A stretch of 37,158 nucleotides of DNA from Zopfochytrium polystomum (Eukaryota; Chytridiomycota; Chytridiomycetes; Chytridiales; Chytridiaceae). The stretch is taken from NCBI GenBank assembly GCA_025765615.1, contig JAIVFJ010000469.1, positions 1 to 37,158 of the forward strand, in the 5' to 3' direction. The position numbers and the translations under genes were made by a program. The notes under the pieces are model-generated. The model was not told the origin of the DNA. It searched no databases and was given only the letters and a program-made list of their open reading frames with translations. Position 1 is the first letter of the stretch; each line of letters starts with the position of its first letter. This document shows, piece by piece, positions 1 to 12,300 of the stretch.

Positions 1-1373
1 TTTCCACCACAAAAAAGGGCACTCTTACCCCCAACTCTTTGGAAACTCTACGTGCGCAAACCTTGATCGAGTGCCCCGAGCGGTCACCACCTTGCTCTAC
101 CCCCCCTTTCCTCCGTTCATTCGGTTCACACTTCTCATTATTTTTGTTTGAATTTTTTTTCCTTCGTGTCTTCACTAGACGCTGTCATCCGCCTCCTTTG
201 TGGTTTGGATACATTTTTTTGATTTACCCGCCTTTCTATCGTATTCGACACAGCGTTTTCTCTTTGCCTTCCGCTCGCAAGCGCGTGGTATTACCCTCAT
301 AAACGAGTACAGTCAGTCGAGATGAAAATAGTGAAATTCGTCACCAGCAGAATAGGGGAACAGGAAACCGTGGCGCTTGAAGCCATTCACGAAGCAGCAT
401 CAGCAGAAAAAAATCCTTGGTGCATTTGTGTTGATGGATTCAGTCATTTTTTTAATATTTTCCTCTCTCCTTTTTTTTTTCTTTTTTTTTTTCCTTTTTT
501 TTTTTTCTCTTCTTTTTGTTCTCCCATCTGGAGACATTGGAAAGCGCGGACAAACACGATCAGCAAAATCGGTGTCGCAAAGCAAGTGTGGCAAGGCTTT
601 CGGAATGTGCCTCGCAAAAAAGCAGCGGGAGAGTTTGAAATTGGCCACGTAGTGGCCGTTCCACCCGTGGTCCGTGGCCAATTCCGTGAAACCTTAACCT
701 CTCTTTCTCACCTTGAACAACGCCAATGGAGCACAATATCACGTGGGTTCTTCAAGGGAGCGGCGAATCGTAACCACCTTTCCCCCCTCCCTCAATCCCG
801 AAAGTCTCACTTTTTCTTTTTTTTTTTTCACCACTCACTTGGGAGCCGAGGACGTCAAAGGTGGGGCGGAGGGAAGAGGGAGGGAATTTTTTTTTTTTTT
901 TTTTTTCCCCTCGGAACACGGCAGACGCAAAAAAACAACGGGCAAAGCAAATCAACAAACCCCAAGTAAAGAAAGAAAGAACCCAGAAAAAAAAAGAAAA
1001 AAAAAAGAAAAAAAGGCAGCCCTCCCTCAACTGTTCGCATAGTTTCTTCTTTCGTCCAACTCCGCCCCACAAATGACAACGCACACCGAAACACATGTCA
1101 CGTACTGAATAAGTGAGAGAAAAAGGACGTGGAAGGCAAAACGAAAACTGGATTATGCGGGGGAAGGAGAGGGGGATAAGAGGCGTTGAAAAAAAAGTCC
1201 GGGGGCGGGAGGACGGGGTGCGGCGGTGTGAAAGTCGGTCGGGGTGGGGGGGAAGAAGGCGAAGCGGAAAAAAAAAGTTAAAAAAAAAGGGTCCAAACCT
1301 CCCCACTGGATATTTGAAATGGGAGATCGTCTTTTGAGTAACCCGCATCCACTCCATTCCCCTCCACACCGAA
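1..1373. other. Gene-free spacer rich in homopolymers
   Basis: I see no convincing gene here. The stretch is dominated by T runs (about 470-512, 810-830, 887-906) and A runs (about 985-1015, 1268-1290). The open frames that cross it translate to Phe, Lys or Arg runs, as expected from homopolymers. A CACGTG hexamer lies near 740. The stretch may include the 3' end of the minus-strand gene that stops at 1374. Confidence 0.6.
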
Positions 1374-4300
1374 TCAATCCAACGCGCGCTTCTTCCCTTT
1401 CGCCAGCGCCTCCATGACGCGCACAGCCTTCCTGACGAGCCGGTCGTCCTTGCCGCACACCTCGCGCACGAGCTCGACGCCGCCAAGGCCCGCGGCCGTC
1501 GGGTCGACTCCTCCGGCGCCGGCCGCCACCGTCATCGAGTGGTCCGCGGCGGCGGCGGAGGGCCCGCAGAGCACGTCGCGAGCCTTGTCGGTGCGGCCGA
1601 GGCGGACGAGCACGTCGGCGAGCCAGACGGCGGCCTCGACGGCGTTCCTGGACTCGGGGCCGTAGGCGGCGGCCCGGGCCGTCCAGCAGGCGCGGAAGAG
1701 CTCGGCGGCCTCGACGAGGGCGGCGGCGGCCGGGGCCGAGTCGTGCAAGGGTGCGACCTGTCCCTTGACGAGGGCTACGGCGAGGACAAACGCGGTTGTG
1801 TCTGCGCACGGGTGGGATGCGCCGAGGACGGCCACGGTCGTCTCGCGGCACTCGCGGAGGCGCGGGTACACTTTTTCTTTTGCGAGCGGGCCGTCGAACC
1901 CAAAGCGGAGGTAGACGCTGTGGAGGTTGTGTTCCGCGAGGACGGTTTCCTTGTGGCGGGGGCCGTACACTCGCAAGCGCTTTTCGACGCAGTCTTCCAG
2001 TGCCGTTCGCGCTTTCTCCAAGTCCGTGTAGGCCAGCGACACGCCGATGGAGTTTTGTACCATGAGCGTGATGTGGTGCGTCGGGCCGAGGATAGCCTGC
2101 GCCGAACCCAGCAGGTTGCGCATCATGTAGATGGCGTTGTCGTGGAGGCCGCGGTCTCGGCCAAACGGAGTCGGATTCGATGCCTGTGGATCTGGGGATG
2201 CCGTCGGAAGAAACACGTAATCAAACGACGTTTTGATTCGGTGGAGTGTAGAGAGCCCTTCGTCTAGCAGTTCTTCCGCCAGCTGGCGATTGCTTTTTGA
2301 CGCTGGTCCCACCAATGGACTGCAAGGTGTGTCCTTGTCGTTATCTGTCGGTGGAGGAGTTGGTGGCAGCGATGTATTGGGCGCAATGACTGGTGAATCT
2401 TGGAATGCGAGGACCTTTGCGTAGCTGCACTGAGCGACTAATGATGCTATATGGTGCGGTCCGAGCGTTCGTCGATTGAGGTCGAGGAGGCCCCGGTCGA
2501 ACAAGGCACGCGCTTTCGCGAGGTCTCCCGTCGCAGTGTAGTGAGTTGCGAGGTCTGTCGCAGCAAGCGCCGTTTCTCGGGATGCCGGTCCGTACACCGA
2601 GATGCTCCGTTCATAAACCGTTCGCAAGACTCTTTCGGCATCCTCCAATTTGCCCTCGCCGTTCAACAAGAATCCAAGGCTTTGCAAAATGTGTAAAGTC
2701 ATCGTATGAGATGGTCCCAATTGTTCGCTGAGCAACTTAATGCTGTCGTTGTACCAGGATTCGGCCATCTTGTAATCGCCTCGCTTTTCAAACAGGAGCG
2801 CCAGATTGTAAGCAATGGGCGCGGTGTTACGAACATCGTCGGCGCCGAATATGGCCTCCTTGATTGCCAGGGACTCACGCCAGTGTGATTCCGCTTCTGC
2901 CAGCAGATCTTGGTGGAAGCACAGGACGCCTAGGGTATCAAGCCATTCCGACTTTTCAAACGAGCCGTCGCGCGCTTGAGCGATCTGCGATTCAATGAAT
3001 TTTAGAAGCCAACGGAGAAGCAGTCCAAAGATTGTTGTGTCGGCGAAAGCGTAAGGGTCGCCAGAAGTCCCCTGCCGCATAACGGCATGTAGCGCATCGG
3101 TTTCCAATGATGAGGTTGCCGACGATTTTCGAGTATTCACAGATTTCGCGAGCACGGTGTAAAATTCGCCAGGGTCGTTGTACAGTGAAGTCAGGAGGTG
3201 CTCTTTGTCGTCGCGAGTAAAAGCAACATCGAAGCTCGGATTTCGGGCGTGCGTTATGGCCCCAGGAGAATCGTCTGAGGTACTACTTTCGTCGACTGCA
3301 GATTCGGCGGCAGCCGCACGCTTGGCGACGCGAGCGAGGCAGTATAGCTCGTATAAGCACCAAGACCTTTGAAATGCGAGCGGACTGCTCCATTTTTGGC
3401 ATACGAATACAAAATGAGAAAATGAGCCCAGCGCCGAGCGAAGTTGCGGGATGTGAGGGTCCTTAGAGTCGTTCGGGTGCCCAGCTGACGCGGCTGAATG
3501 ACCCTTGCTCGTCCCAGTGAATCGCAGCTGAGTTGGCGACTGAGGGGGATGCTGTTGCTGGTGATGCTGGTGATGAAGCGGGTGCGTTTGCTGCTGGGGA
3601 AGGGAAAATATGTCGATCCAAAGCATTTCCGAATCGCCCGTGCCGTTTTGTTCGTTCAAACAACGCGTGACTGCTTCGACCAGACCAAGAAAAGAGTCGC
3701 CCCACGCGTGGGAGATGAACCATGAGGCCTCCTTTACCCACTCGTGGTGATTCGCTCGCAAATGCTCGCATAAGCTCTTCGACGGGCCAGTCCACTGAAA
3801 GGGGTTCGCAGTGCGCGGTCGAATAAACTTTGCAACAACGTCGGCCGTGGTCATTCCCTTCAAAACTGCTGGTCCTCCACACTCTTTCACGAACGTCCAC
3901 AAGAACCAGAGCGGAACACCGAGCAAGGGAAGCCCATCGTCGCTGGTGGGGACCGGCGCAGAGGCAGCGTGGGTGGTGGGAAGAAAGGGTAGAAGGGGCC
4001 GTTTCGAGTTCGCCGGCGATGTCGGGTTCGGGTTCGCCGCTTTCGTGTTGATGGGATGGCGGCGAGTCGTGAGATAGTATGTTGTTTCAAACCAAGCCGA
4101 GTCCTATTGTTCGCACCATCCAAGTGTCAGTTTGAGTAACAGTCGGGGCAGCGCAACCGTTTACCTTGGACATCTCACTAATCGCTCCAGGATCTACTTC
4201 GGTCGTGTCCGAGACCGACATTTCATCCTGTGATTCCAAACAGAAGAGATGAGCTTGGGAATGAAACAGAGCGCGCAAACACTTGCATCGTCAGGTTCAA

Positions 4301-5105
4301 CCCCCCCTGTCTCGACGGAGTCGCCTCCATCCCGAGAATGCCTATGTGCGGCATGGCTCGTTTCTGAGGATTGAGAATCTCCTGAGCGCAGTACTCGGGC
4401 GGCCGCATGCAGGGCTGCTGTAGTGGACAGCGGGACATCGTTTGGAGAATCTGTAGCTGACGATCTATGCGCCGATCGCCATCGGAAGTTGACCATTTGA
4501 TGATCTCGACGAAAGAACGAGAGCATGAGCCGCTCCACTGCTGAAAACTGTGGCGGTGGAGGGTTCGATGGCGGCGGAGATGGCGGGGTGGAGTGATGGG
4601 CTGGCGGAGTAACACTGGCCTGAGGCGAGGAGCTGAAACCATTGGGAAAAGACGACGAAGTGGGGATCGGAAACTGCGGCGATGACGAATGGTTGGCACC
4701 AGCAATGGCTGCTCGAGTGGCGGGGAAACAAGCGCCGATGGCCCTGTCGGTATTCCATTGAACGCGGCGTTTGGCAAGTGATGCGGGCGAGGGTCGCTGC
4801 TGGGAGGATGTGGAAGGGTGAATGGACGAATGGCCGTCGCTAGTGCCGTCGGTGCTGGAGTGAGATGCATGCCGAGATCGCCCAGCCGTAAGCGATGCCA
4901 AAGAGAGCGGGGAGTGGTGGTGAGTTGCTGACGATGTTCCAGCAGAAGAGGACGGGTGCGCAAAGTACGAGGACGAGGCGGTGGAGGAGTGGGATGATGG
5001 CGACGAGAGCGGCGAAGCTGGTGATGATGAGGCGACAGCGTTTGGTGAGGAGTAGGAGCGGCCCAGCATCAGCGACGGGCTGACCCCAGGCACCGAGAAC
5101 TGCAT
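1374..5105 (-). CDS. TIR-like domain protein with kinesin-light-chain-type TPR repeats
   Basis: Model: complement(join(1374..4103, 4165..4227, 4281..5105)), about 1205 aa. The introns are 61 nt (4104-4164, GTAAAC donor, CTGAC branch, ATAG acceptor) and 53 nt (4228-4280, weak GTTTGC donor, CACAG acceptor), both phase 0. Exon 1 (275 aa, ATG at 5105) is Ser/Pro/His-rich and looks disordered. A TIR-like module follows: SHAWG at about residues 427-431, LWIDIF at about 457-462, and SWCLYELYC at about 543-551. The Glu in the last motif (about residue 548) sits where TIR domains carry their catalytic glutamate. A His/Gln-rich insertion of about 40 residues interrupts the module. From about residue 685 to the end come eight or more repeats of about 42 aa carrying LGPxHxxT/YGPxxxxT signatures, as in kinesin light chain TPRs. 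There is no NB-ARC or NACHT P-loop and no motor domain. The likely role is a TPR scaffold with a TIR-like signalling or NAD-processing domain; that is inferred. The 3' exon is secure; exon 1 rests on phase agreement and is less certain. Confidence 0.82.
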
Positions 5106-5344
5106 GACTGTATGGTAGCAGCGGGGTGATGGCCGAAAAAAGGGACACGGGTCGAAGATGCCGTCGTGGACGTCGGCTCGGCGAGAGTCGAGGAGGAGAG
5201 GGAGCGAGATGCCGGCGCGGGGTGGAAGAAGGTGTGGCCGCCTGAAGAGATGTATTAATAAGGCGAGTTTGTGGGGGGAGTGATCTTCGTCGGTTCTGAG
5301 TGCGTTTCCGTCATCTCTCTCTCTCCCGGTCTCTCGCGCATTCT

Positions 5345-5380
<36 letters not shown>

Positions 5381-6687
5381 GTTTCCCAGTCTCCCCCCTC
5401 AAAAAATGCTCCTGTACCACTTCTGGACTGTCTGTCTCCATCCCTTTCCTTCTCCAAATCGCCTGAAAGACAGTGCCGCCTGATATTTTACCTTGTCTCC
5501 AGTGTGTGTCAGACTGAGACTGCTTGTCGTCGTCGGTCACGCTCCCACCCTCTCCCTGTTTGACCGAAAGCGTGCATGAACCGTCCGATTCCGACGCACC
5601 CGTGCCGCACATCCGACCGGCTCTAGCTCCTTCCAAACCTCTATACCGTGCGCTCCCCCTGTTCTCCCTCCCCCCTCACCATGCACACGCCCTCCATCTC
5701 TGCCGGGTAACGCGCCTTTTCAGTCGCGCACCCCTGCTTCCGACCTCGATATCAAACGCAGTGTCAGACCGGTCCTTCCCAGCTGTCTATCTCTGGCACG
5801 TATTGAATCAACCTTACCGCACCAGCCCGTCTGGGGGGAAGCAGTAAAATTGTGGAACCGGAGCTCCACATTCCGCGAATAGCGGAGATCGCATCAGCCA
5901 TTTGTCTCTGCTCTGCACGGAATAAATTTCTTTGACTGCTTTTTTCCTCACTCCAAGGCGAAAGAGGCAGACGGACATGGACTTCCGTCCGTCCGTCCGT
6001 CCTGAAACTATGCATGTAGGGCTAAACAGGCTGCACGAACGAAAGAAAAACCCTTGCTCTTTCCACTCGTCCTTAAGGCTTTGCCATTCCTCGCGAGCAT
6101 TCAAGTGCAAGGTGACGTCCCGGCCTTACAGACAGTACTGCACCGTCACGTGGGTGGTGGGGCAGGGCGGTTTCCAGGCTTTTTTTCTTTCTTAAAACAA
6201 AACTGTGGCAAAGCATTTTTTGCTCTAATGGGGCTTCTAAACGTCAACGCTCCGTCTCGGCGGCCGGGCCGGGGCCACTCTTCTGAGGCTCGTGAAACTC
6301 ATTCCACCCTACGGTCATCTTCTCCTATAGTTGCTCCTTACTTCGAATCCCAAAGGTTCAGAAAGGTTCAGCAACGTTTGACAATAATGGAGCGCATTTG
6401 GGAAGTACAGGCGGGGTACACTGGAAAGAGCGAAGCTGTGCAATGTAGTCATTTAACAAAGGGGAGTTTGGAGTAGGAAGCTTTTCTCCTATCAGTGCGG
6501 TGCAGATTGAACCCGACAGTGTCAGGTCAGAATCAAGCCATCGAGGCAATCAAAAATTCGCAGCAAATCAGTGTTGAGCCCCAAGGGGAACTTTTCGGCA
6601 TCGACGGAGCCTCCACCTCCCCACCCCCCCCGCGACAGCCAGCCGGCCACCTTCCCCCACCAATCCCCCATCCACACATCGTCTCCG
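5106..6687. other. Divergent intergenic region
   Basis: This is the shared upstream region of the TIR-like/TPR gene (leftward) and the MAPKK gene (rightward). It contains a CT microsatellite, a GTCC tandem repeat at about 5984-6002 and a GTCACGTG E-box-type site at 6145-6152. I see no gene: the open frames are short, lack splice support and have biased composition. Promoters of both neighbours presumably lie here, but no TATA box is obvious. Confidence 0.55.
5351..5386. repeat. CT microsatellite
   Basis: A nearly pure CT dinucleotide run inside a pyrimidine-rich block (about 5310-5400), in the intergenic region between two divergent genes. Confidence 0.9.
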
Positions 6688-8050
6688 ATGGCGCCCAAGC
6701 TGAAACTAGGCGGCCCCCTCAAGCTCGACATCGCACCCGAGTTCGCCGCAGACTCGTCGTCGACAGGCGGCGTGCCGGCGATAGACCCGTTCTCCATTCC
6801 CGAGGTCGCCGCCGTCGAGCACAAATTTAAGGACAGAGACTTTGAATACCTGTGCGAGCTGGGGTCTGGATCCGGCGGATCGGTCGCAAAGGTCAGGCAC
6901 AAGGCGACGGGATCGATCTTTGCGAGAAAGGTGAGTAGGACGAGGGGGGGTGGAACTGGATGCGACTTATCGTTGGCGCCGCACGATGCATTGCTCTTGC
7001 TTGCGAGACTCGCCCCAATAAATCCAAGCAATTTGGCGATCTGCACTAACCAGATTCCACGTTGCTCTTCCCCTCATATTAAATTCCTTTCGCACCGATC
7101 GCACGATCGCACCGACATCCGCTTCGTTGTGCAGAACCTCGTTATCATCGTTGACTCCGAAGCCGACAGGAAAAAGGCAGAAAAGCAGTTGAAAACCGAG
7201 CTTAAGATCGTTCATGTTGTGCGATCAGAGTACATCGTTTCGTCGTACGGTGCGTTCTCCCATGAAGGGAATGTTGCCATCGTCATGGAGTATATGGACC
7301 TTGGGTCGCTGGACAAGATCTATAAACAACTTGGCCCCATCCCCGAGGAGGTATCCAAAAAGATGGCAGTGCACATTTTGCGAGGGTTGGTCTATCTCAC
7401 GGAGAATAATATCGTGCACCGCGGTAAGTTGCTACCCCTCACTCCATAGCGCAGTTTTCATGTGAATGTTTTGTGGTCCGGGCTCCTTTCCCGGTCGAGT
7501 TCGTGCACATCTAACTTTCGAAACAATCCTTAAACCACAAGACATCAAACCCAGCAATATCCTCGTCAACACGAAAGGCCAGGTCAAAATAACAGACTTT
7601 GGCGTTTCCAAAGAAACCATCAACTCCCTCGCGAAAACCTTCACCGGCACTCCGTCCTACCTTGCTCCAGAACGCATTCAAACCGGCACCGACTACAGCG
7701 TCGTATCGGACATCTGGTCCCTCGGGCTGACTCTCATTGAAATATCAACTGCGGGTTCACCTTACGGTCCGCAGAGCGATCCTTTCTCAACGCCCGTTGC
7801 AGACAAGCCAAAATTCAGTTTGTTCGACTTGATGAACGTCATTCAGGAGCAGCCAGCGCCGACGCTGCCACCGGGAAAGTTTTCGTCGGACTTTGAGAAC
7901 TTTGTTGCGACATGCGTCATCAAGGACTATCGCGTTAGGCCCGGGCCGGACGTCCTTTTGGGGCATCCGTGCTGTGTAAAGGCGGCCGAAGATGGAGCGA
8001 ATCTGATGGGATGGGCGGCAGCTGTCGCACCCAACTTGCGGGAGGAGTAA
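6688..8050 (+). CDS. MAP kinase kinase (MKK1/2-like, STE7 family)
   Basis: Model: join(6688..6930, 7135..7423, 7542..8050), 346 aa. The first in-frame ATG is at 6688; the longer open frame to the left starts with a non-ATG codon. The kinase domain fills nearly the whole protein. The glycine loop is LGSGSGGSV. The catalytic ARK lysine is residue 81, the last codon of exon 1. A C-helix Glu lies in KTELKIV. The HRDIKPSN loop has Asp178, whose codon is split by intron 2. DFG is at 196-198. The activation loop SLAKT fits the MAPKK S/T-x3-S/T phospho-site pattern and is followed by FTGTPSYLAPERI, closest to yeast Mkk1/Mkk2. The expected role is to phosphorylate a cell-wall-integrity or stress MAPK on its TxY motif. 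The N-terminus is short for a fungal Mkk1/2 (usually about 500 aa). Intron 1 (204 nt) has no stop in frame, so intron retention would insert 68 residues. Pbs2-type is the main alternative. Confidence 0.93.
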
Positions 8051-8661
8051 ACTATTTTGCCGATCGTATGATGAGTGTTGAACCTCTGGTCGTGCCCTTC
8101 CTTTTGTTTCTTAAGTAGACGACATCATTTAAGATTAAGTTGCCACATCGGTGCTACCGTTCCCTTCTCAATTCCTCGATTTCCTCCAAACCGGATTCCT
8201 GTCGCGGACTAGACGCGCAGCTGCCTTTCTCTCGTTTGAGGATTTACCCTTCTTTGTCTCGCACTGCTTGAACCTCGTACGCTGTATCTTTTCTTTTGTT
8301 ATTGAGAAACTTCGTCCTTTTTCGTGGCCCACTTCCGGAACTCTACTCCTTGAGCCTCTTCCACTAAACCCATCTATTGTCATTTTTTCATAGGGATACT
8401 TCTGTATCTTTTCATGTTTATGTAGTTCAAGCAATCCACCTTCTTTTTTCTTTTGGTTTCTTTATCTTCCCACTGTGCGCGACCCCCTTTGCACCTTTCT
8501 CGGTTCTAGCATCGTTTGTGAGCGACGGTTTCCACTTCCCATCTCATTCTTTACAAATCTCGACGTTGTGCCAAGCCACAAGCCCCGCGTTTGAACGCTG
8601 TCCTCCTTCTCTCTCTTACCTCACCCCGTGCAGCGCCCGAACACGTTTTATTTGCGAGAGA
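8051..8661. other. Intergenic, pyrimidine-rich
   Basis: This stretch follows the MAPKK stop. It is T- and C-rich and has no convincing open frame. It probably holds the MAPKK 3' UTR and the promoter of the next rightward gene. No other signal was recognised. Confidence 0.5.
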
Positions 8662-9325
8662 GATGCCTTGCAGCACTGTTGAGAGCGTCTCATATTTCCT
8701 CTTAATGCTGTCGCTGTGGCTCCACCTTTGTCTGCGATCTCAATCATTCCGAAGGGAACAATTTCGCTGTTGGGGGGAAGGACCAGGAGAGAGACAGAGA
8801 CAGAGACAAGCAGACGCGCTGAGTGCCCTGGTTCGACGGCGACGGCGGAGTCCCATCTGCAGAAACAAACGAGCACCTCTGGTGGGCAGGGTAAGCGAGC
8901 TTATCTCCACGGCTGGCTGCGGATGCCTCAGGGCGCAAGCGCCCCATACCCCCCTACACCGCTCCTCCTCCTGCTCCTAATCCTCGTCCTCATCCTCCTC
9001 ATCCTCCTCATCCTTCTCACCCTTCGTCTGCCGTCGCCCCTGACCTTGCGCCAGCCGCCGCAGCAGCAGCGGTCATCCAGCATCATCTGGCCCTGTCCCC
9101 AGATCGTCCTCATCGTCTTCGTCAACATCACCGCCACACCACTCGCATCCGCGGCCGCCCGGGCTCGCCACCGCCCTCCCACATCAGCACCACCACCACC
9201 ACCAGCAGCAGCAACAGCCGCACCCGCAAACCCGGCAGCGGCGCCGCAGCTCCCCCTCCGCCCCCTCGGCCACCATCGGCGTCCGCGTCACATCGCCGGC
9301 CTCCCCGGAGTCGCCGTCCTACGCC
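8662..9325 (+). other. Probable 5' coding exons of the Sec7-domain gene
   Basis: The frame of the Sec7-gene ATG at 9326 stays open upstream to a stop at 9041-9043, with no ATG in between. The translated stretch is coding-like: Ser run, His run, Gln run, then a Ser/Pro-rich segment leading straight into the ATG. That suggests an upstream exon. A good donor, CAGG|GTAAGC, lies at 8891, and CAG acceptors occur at about 8929 and 9080. The 9080 acceptor (190 nt intron, phase 1) restores the right frame for an open frame that runs from 8683 but has no ATG. An ATG at 8662 or 8705 reaches the same donor in another phase. I cannot choose between these models. Confidence 0.4.
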
Positions 9326-12300
9326 ATGGCCGACCTAGCCGACGATCCCAACCCCGCCACGTCGCGCGATCCGCCGCCGCTCCCCGCGCTCCCGTCGTTT
9401 GCCGGCGTCGCGCGGCCGCTGCCACCTCCGCCGCGCTTCGCGATCGGCGACGACGCCGTGTTCGCGACGGCGACGGCCGCGATGGCGTCGGTCGCGGCCG
9501 CCGGGACATGGCGGCGTGTGCCGTTCACCGCCGTCCGCACGGGCAGCGGGGTGTTCCCCGCGCAGGGGCTGTCAGGGGCGTCCGACGCGGCGGCCGCTGC
9601 GACGATGCTGGGCGACGAGGAGGCGATGTCGACGTCGTCGGAGGCGGAGGAGGAGGAGATGATGCGGATGATGCTGGTGCCGGACGTTGATTTTGACGCG
9701 GGGTACGACGACTTGGATCTCTTTGGCGACGCTGGTGCTGGCGGCGGCGACGACAGAGGCGGAGGCGGCGGGGAGCGGTACGGTGATGAGTACGACTACG
9801 ATGACGGCTACGATGATTACTACGAGGAGAACGACAGGATGGATGTCGGGGGCGGCGGCGCCGGCGCCGGCCGCGCGAAGACAGGCGATAGGGAAGTCGC
9901 TGCAAGAGGGCCTCCACCGCCCGGGAGGTTCGCCGTGGGAGATGGCCGAGCGAGTGCGAACAGCGGAGCGGCCGGAGCCGGCAAGAGCCGTTCAGCGGCG
10001 GCGCTCGCGAACGTGCTGTTTCCGAACCGCGCGCGGCAGAGCGGTTACTATGACGAGGACGACGAAGAGGAGGATTACGAGGATGAAGATGATTACGAAG
10101 ATTACGAGGAAGAGTATGACGACGACGAGTACGGGGAGGACGACGGCTACGATCGGGACCCGAGAGCGGTTGAAGCGGCGAGCGCGACGGCTCGACGAGA
10201 TGCGATGGAGGGAGTTGTGTCGGGTGGACCGATGCGACAGCCTCCGGGAATGACCGTTTCCACTGCTGCGCTGGTTCCTGACGGCACGTCGGGACCTGGG
10301 ACGGCGCCTGCCACGGCTTCATCAAGACCGGAATCGTATGCACTGCTCGACAGAGACTGGACAAAGTTCGAATATGTTCCAGTGCCTGGTGTCAACCAGC
10401 CACCCAGGGTAACCACTTGCTTGGTTTTGCGCGCCGTCCACCATCTGATCGTCTCCCACTGGTTCGTCCAAACTTCAGGGACTTATGGAGCGAATCTCTG
10501 CAATCTTGCGACGTAAGGAGGAGGAGCTAATGCTCAAGAAGCAAGAGGAAAATGCGGAAGACGACGGCTTGACTACGCTGGAGAAGAAGATCAAGCTCAA
10601 AGAGGTATAGTGTGAAGCATTTCGTAAACGAAACTGAGCATAGGCGTAGATCCAAGACCGTGAACGGGAGAAAGCGCTTAACGAGCGTCAGGGCCTTATG
10701 AAGCTGGATCCCATGACGGCACGCGCAAACGCTATCCAACTGATTCTCTCCCGACGCTTGGCCAGCGCCAACGCCTCCCTCCACCCTGAAACAGCGACAG
10801 CCGCCCCGCCACCGGAGGTCAAATCGACGCCGCAGGATGAGCGTGCCAAGGCTCTTGGAATGCTGGCCGCCCGCGCGCAAATGCGTGCCCAAGCAAACGC
10901 GAGCGCCGCCGCTGCAGCTGCAGCTCCTGCCGTTTCGACCTCTTCGGCTGTGCCTGGATCGGTAGTGAGTGCCCCAAACGGAGCCTCCGCTGCCGCGGCA
11001 CCTCCCACATCTCGGTTGAACATGCTCGGCGTGCTGGCCGCCCGCACAAACAGAGCAGCGGAAGCGCAAGCAAGCAAAGCCGATACTCCGCAGCCGCCGC
11101 AGCCTCCATCTGTCGCGCCGTTCGTCAGTCGGACCCAGGTTGCGAACGCAGATGCGCAGGACGATGAGATGGCGGATGAGGAAGATGAGGAAGATGAGGG
11201 GGACGAGGAAGAGGAGGACGACGACGACGAACCCGATCACGAACGCGTCGAGGTGTGGTCTTCGTGGAATCAATCGCTGTACCGGTCTGATGACGATGTT
11301 GACGACGACGAAGATGAGGAAGTCCAGGACGCAGCGAGAGCGAGAGAAGTGCCGACGCCTGAGGCGCGTCCAGATAGCGAAGAGGAGGAAGAGCTCGCTC
11401 CTGTTAGCGCGCCGGCGAAACCGATCGCGCCGCGAAGAACTGTTTCGAGAGTCCCGGCTGTGGAGGCCGACAAGCTGCTGCACCAGCACTCAAACGTGGA
11501 CGTTGGGTCGTTGCCCATGCCATTGACAGCGACTGAAACGCAGCCAGTTTCAGACGGTGCTGCCCAGGCGAGCACCAAGGCGCCACGGCCACTGTCAAAG
11601 AGCAAAATCAAGAAGCCACTGGTCATCCCCCAGCGGCGCGTCTTCAACATGGATTCGCCCACCCTGGACACGCTCACGGCAGACACCGACTATCGGTTTA
11701 AACCCCTCGCCGTAGCTCATCTCGCTGCCCAAGGCGGCTCCGGAGCTGTAAACCAAGCGGTCGACGTGCCCTCGCGCGCCTCGAGTCTTGCACCCGCCGC
11801 CATGTTCGTCGACACTCCGCCCCTCATCCCGACCGCCGGCGGTGTCATTGTTGTGTCTGACCTGGGCATGGCAGAGCTACAGCTCAAGCAAATGATTCTC
11901 ACGGGAGAGGCGGGCAACGACGCCTTCAAGTCGATCAAAAACTGGGTCGAGAGCGTGAACAAGGTCTCGTTGTCCTGGGTCGATCCGCTCACGGCGCTTC
12001 CTGAGGACTACGGCGATCCGGAAGTCATGGCTTGGATGGATGCGCTTGATCCGGTCGACCTCTCACCCACTACGCAGGTTGCCATGTTTCAAAATCGGAC
12101 GACGACCAGCGCGCAGAGAGGTTCGTCGAAAATGGTGGGCGCTATGCTTTCCGATCCCAACGTCACCGCTGCTGCCGGTGCAGCGGGGCCCGCCGTCGTT
12201 GGAGCAAGCAAGGGTGCTCAAATGTTACCTCCAAGCGTTTCCGCCCCGGCGTCCTCCACCTCCCCCACATCGTTCCAACCGGCGCCAATCGCCCCAAATA

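Noticed and set aside
1153..1851. Arg-rich minus-strand open frame overlapping the TIR-like/TPR gene
   Set aside because: It is a shadow frame of the TPR exon; extreme Arg content reflects GC-rich codons read out of frame.
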